Assembly (NCBI RefSeq): GCF_014490445.1
Contig: NZ_JACTUZ010000004.1
Coordinates: 36,790 to 100,789, forward strand
Source: Pseudoroseomonas ludipueritiae
GTDB lineage: Bacteria > Pseudomonadota > Alphaproteobacteria > Acetobacterales > Acetobacteraceae
Reading direction: 5' to 3'
DNA length: 64,000 nucleotides
Positions 61,676 to 64,000 of this stretch are shown one piece after another (the first letter of the stretch is position 1; every line of letters starts with the position of its first letter). Made by a program: the position numbers and the translations under genes. The notes under the pieces were generated by a model. It made no database searches. It had not been told where the DNA came from and worked only from the letters and a program-made list of their open reading frames with translations.

Positions 61676-63375
61676 GGGCTTTGGCTGAACGGGAGAGCGG
61701 ACGGATGCCGCTGGAGAGCCTGCGGGCCGAGGTGGACGGGCCACGCATGATGCGGGACCTCGCCGAGCTGGCGCAATGGGTGAAGCTCTCCGGCACGCCG
61801 GAGGAGATGGAGAGCATCCGCTTCCTGCGGAGGCAACTGGATGCGGCCGGCTACCGTACCCAGGTGCTGATGCACGACGCCTATATCAGCTTGCCCGGCC
61901 CGGCGCGGGTGGAGGTGAATGGCAGGCGGGTGAATGCCATCACCCATTCCATGTCCCGCGCTTCCGGCCCCAATGGCACCAATGGGCCTCTGGTGGACCT
62001 GGGCGCCGGCGAGGCGGCGCGTTTCGCGGGTGCCAATCTGCGCGGGGCGCTGCTGCTGGTGCGGGGCATTGCCAGCCCGGATGTCGCGCTGCGCGCCTCG
62101 CGCGCCGGCGCGGCGGGCGTGCTGCATGTCAGCCCGCACCGGCACCTGCACGAGATGTGCATCTCGCCGGTCTGGGGCAATCCCGGCCTGGAAACGGTGG
62201 CCGACCTGCCCAGTGTCACCGTCTGCACCGTCTCCAAGGCGGATGGCGAGGCCCTGGCGGCGCGGCTGGCGGCGGGTGAGGCGCCGCAGGTGACCCTGCA
62301 TGCCAAGGTGGATACCGGCTGGCGCCAGACCCCCATCCTGGTCGGCGAGTTGGATGCGCCCGGGAGCGATCCCGGGGCGCCCTTCGTGCTGCTCTCCGGC
62401 CATCAGGACACCTGGTATCGGGGCGTCATGGACAACGGCTCCGCCAATATCGGCATGCTGGAGGTGGCGCGTCTCTGCGCCACGCGGCGGGCGGAGTGGC
62501 GGCGGGGGCTGCGGGTCTGCTTCTGGTCCGGCCACTCCCACGGGCGCTATGCCAGCTCCGCCTGGTATGCCGATCGCAACTGGGCCGAGTTGGAGCAGCG
62601 CTGCGCCGCCCATGTGAACGTGGACAGCCTTGGCGGCGCCGGCGCCGATGTGCTGAGCGAGGCCGGCTGCATGGCCCCGCTGAACGCCCTGGCGGCGGAT
62701 GCCATCTCGACCGTCTCCGGGCAAGTGCATGCCGGGCGGCGCAAGAACCGCAACAGCGACGAATCCTTCCCCGGCATCGGCATTCCCTCGATGTTCGGCA
62801 GCATCAGCATGCAGCCCGCCCCGCCGGATGGTTTCCGCAACGCCCTGGGCTGGTGGTGGCACACGCCGCAGGACCTGCTGGACAAGGTGGACGAGGCCAA
62901 TCTGCTCCGCGACACCCGCATCCTGCTGCATGCGACCTGGCGCCTGCTGGCGGACCCGGTACTGCCGCTGGACCATTCCGCCCAGCTTGATTCCCTGCTG
63001 GAGGAACTGAAAGGGCTGGCACAGAGGCTGGCGGGCCAGGTGCCGGTGGAAGAGGTGCTCGCCACCACCACCCGGCTGCGGGACCGGCTGGCGCGGCTGC
63101 AGGCCAGCCCGGCACGGGACGCAGCCGCGCGGAACCGGCTGCTGATGCGCCTGTCCCGCATCCTGGTGCCCCTGGACTATGTTGCGACCGACCGGATGGC
63201 GCATGACCCGGCGCTGCCGCAGCCGCCCTGGCCGGTGCTCTCGCCGCTGCGCAGCCTGGCGGAAGCAGCGCCGGGCTCCGATGCCGCGCGCTTCGCTGCC
63301 GTCAGCGCCATGCGGGCCTGCAACCGGCTGACGCAGGCCCTGGCAGCCGCCGAGGCGATGCTGGAGGCTGGCTGA
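61672..63375 (+). CDS. M28-like metallopeptidase with PA-type insert
   Basis: 567 aa. A PA-like insert (about 105-210) precedes the metal site. Ligand candidates: His244 in 'LLSGHQDTWYRG', Asp254 in 'VMDNGSANIG', Asp318 in 'HVNVDSLGG' and His397 in 'WWWHTPQDLL'. The usual Glu-Glu pair of M28 aminopeptidases is replaced by 'SGHSHGRY' (286-293), so catalysis may differ. No clear signal peptide; Met12 at 61705 is an alternative start with GGGAGAG upstream. Partner of the upstream binding protein. Confidence 0.8.
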   Translation: MRALAERESGRMPLESLRAEVDGPRMMRDLAELAQWVKLSGTPEEMESIRFLRRQLDAAGYRTQVLMHDAYISLPGPARVEVNGRRVNAITHSMSRASGPNGTNGPLVDLGAGEAARFAGANLRGALLLVRGIASPDVALRASRAGAAGVLHVSPHRHLHEMCISPVWGNPGLETVADLPSVTVCTVSKADGEALAARLAAGEAPQVTLHAKVDTGWRQTPILVGELDAPGSDPGAPFVLLSGHQDTWYRGVMDNGSANIGMLEVARLCATRRAEWRRGLRVCFWSGHSHGRYASSAWYADRNWAELEQRCAAHVNVDSLGGAGADVLSEAGCMAPLNALAADAISTVSGQVHAGRRKNRNSDESFPGIGIPSMFGSISMQPAPPDGFRNALGWWWHTPQDLLDKVDEANLLRDTRILLHATWRLLADPVLPLDHSAQLDSLLEELKGLAQRLAGQVPVEEVLATTTRLRDRLARLQASPARDAAARNRLLMRLSRILVPLDYVATDRMAHDPALPQPPWPVLSPLRSLAEAAPGSDAARFAAVSAMRACNRLTQALAAAEAMLEAG

Positions 63376-63380
63376 GCCGC

Positions 63381-63402
63381 CTCCGGCTTGTTCCGGCCGG
63401 AG
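63381..63402 (+). terminator. Possible stem-loop after the M28-like gene
   Basis: Seven-base-pair stem CTCCGGC/GCCGGAG (63381-63387 with 63396-63402) right after the stop. Short, no T run; weak support. Confidence 0.35.
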
Positions 63403-63461
63403 CCAGCCCCATCTGCCCTCCAAGCCAGTCCGCTGGCAGAGGCTGATGAGTTTGGATTGTG

Positions 63462-64000
63462 ATGCTGAAAGTAACCCCTGCGCTTCTGTTGTTGGCCCTG
63501 CTCGGGCTTCCCGGCTGCGACGACCCGCCGGAGGCGCAGCAGCAGTCAGGGGCGGCGCAGGCCGCCATGACGGAGGCGCGCCGGGCCGCCGAGGAACAGG
63601 TGCGTGCCCGGCTCCGCATCGTCGGGGACATGAGCCTGCGCGCCATTCAGGTCTATCCGCAGCAGGTGCCGGAGAGCTTCGCCGTCTGCGGCCAGATCAA
63701 CCCGACCGGCGCGGCCAACGACCCCTTCATCCCCTGGGTGGCGACAGTGGCCCTGCGGGAGGGCAAGGCCAGCCGCGCCTCGTTGGTGATCGGCCTGTCG
63801 AATGTCGAGGCCAGCCGGGTTTACCTGGAGATGGTGGACCGTTGCTTCGAAGGCGGCGGGCCACGCAATGGCCAGATGCCGGCTGTCAGTGGCCTGCCGC
63901 CGCTGCCCGCGGATACCGCCCTGGAGCAGCAGCGCGAGGCGCCTCAGGGCCCGCCCACCGCCCTGCGCCAGCCGGCAGGCCCTGAGGCCGCGCCGCCGGC
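63462..64000 (+). CDS. Putative lipoprotein, 3' end beyond window
   Basis: 179 codons visible from ATG at 63462. Signal 'MLKVTPALLLLALLGLPGC' ends in the lipobox LPGC, so the Cys at 19 would be lipidated. After it come an Ala/Gln/Glu-rich helix (about 25-55), 'FAVCGQINPTGAANDPFIPW' and a second Cys in 'MVDRCFEGGGP', which may pair in a disulfide, then a Pro/Ala/Gln-rich low-complexity end. Product family unknown. The plus-strand open frame starting at 63446 is another frame and was rejected. Confidence 0.7.
   Translation, partial: MLKVTPALLLLALLGLPGCDDPPEAQQQSGAAQAAMTEARRAAEEQVRARLRIVGDMSLRAIQVYPQQVPESFAVCGQINPTGAANDPFIPWVATVALREGKASRASLVIGLSNVEASRVYLEMVDRCFEGGGPRNGQMPAVSGLPPLPADTALEQQREAPQGPPTALRQPAGPEAAPP

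Noticed and set aside
61576-63423. A 615-codon minus-strand open frame opposite the M28-like gene
   Set aside because: Same pattern of His/Gln/Arg/Gly-rich antisense translation with no motif.

Overview
This 64 kb window is G+C-rich, densely coding chromosomal DNA. It most likely comes from an alphaproteobacterium, and Acetobacteraceae (Roseomonas-like) is my best guess. That guess rests on gene content: a thiO-thiS-thiG-thiE operon, an HWE-type histidine kinase, many orphan solute-binding proteins including tripartite-tricarboxylate (Bug) receptors, a PEP-CTERM protein and OxyR next to catalase. No 16S rRNA or other taxonomic marker is present. I see no tRNA, rRNA, CRISPR array, insertion sequence or prophage.

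Layout. 0-3 kb: molybdate uptake operon modA-modB-modC followed by a modE-like regulator cut by the window edge (minus strand). 3.3-6.7 kb: nitroreductase, an unrecognised membrane-anchored protein, and a PEP-CTERM protein. 6.9-7.5 kb: a wrecked Cys/Met-metabolism PLP enzyme. 7.6-10.4 kb: a TPP riboswitch followed by thiO-thiS-thiG-thiE. 10.4-13.5 kb: an acidic small protein, a variant Nudix hydrolase, an aldo/keto reductase and a DUF1206 membrane protein. 13.5-14.4 kb: remnants of a flavin monooxygenase and a LysR regulator. 14.7-18.5 kb: two convergent sensor histidine kinases. 18.7-24 kb: a polyamine/iron-type ABC importer bracketed by two paralogous binding proteins. 24.1-27.5 kb: a Gfo/Idh/MocA oxidoreductase and a polar amino-acid importer lacking its ATPase. 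27.6-32.3 kb: hemC-hemH, catalase, and OxyR divergent from catalase. 32.3-42.3 kb: a (deoxy)ribose-type locus with kinase, DUF4432 protein, two permeases, ATPase, binding protein and deoC on the minus strand, and DeoR plus an FGGY kinase on the plus strand. 42.3-45.5 kb: glycine betaine importer proV-proW-proX. 46-51.8 kb: two peptide-binding proteins around an S12 serine hydrolase, then a LysR regulator. 51.8-58.4 kb: an IclR-controlled catabolic cluster (FAD monooxygenase, class II aldolase, amidohydrolase) with two orphan Bug receptors. 58.5-64 kb: AAG-type DNA glycosylase, glutathione peroxidase, peptide-binding protein paired with an M28-like peptidase, and a truncated lipoprotein gene.

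The dominant theme is scavenging: four complete or near-complete ABC importers plus six binding proteins with no membrane partner in the window. Two of the peptide-binding proteins are paired with hydrolases. The most coherent pathway is the deoxyribose-type locus: importer, kinase, mutarotase-like protein, DeoC aldolase and DeoR repressor, with a good DeoR-like operator in the divergent promoter. Several stem-loops sit at convergent gene ends or between operon genes. Three or four stretches are gene graveyards, where protein similarity survives only across frameshifts and deletions.
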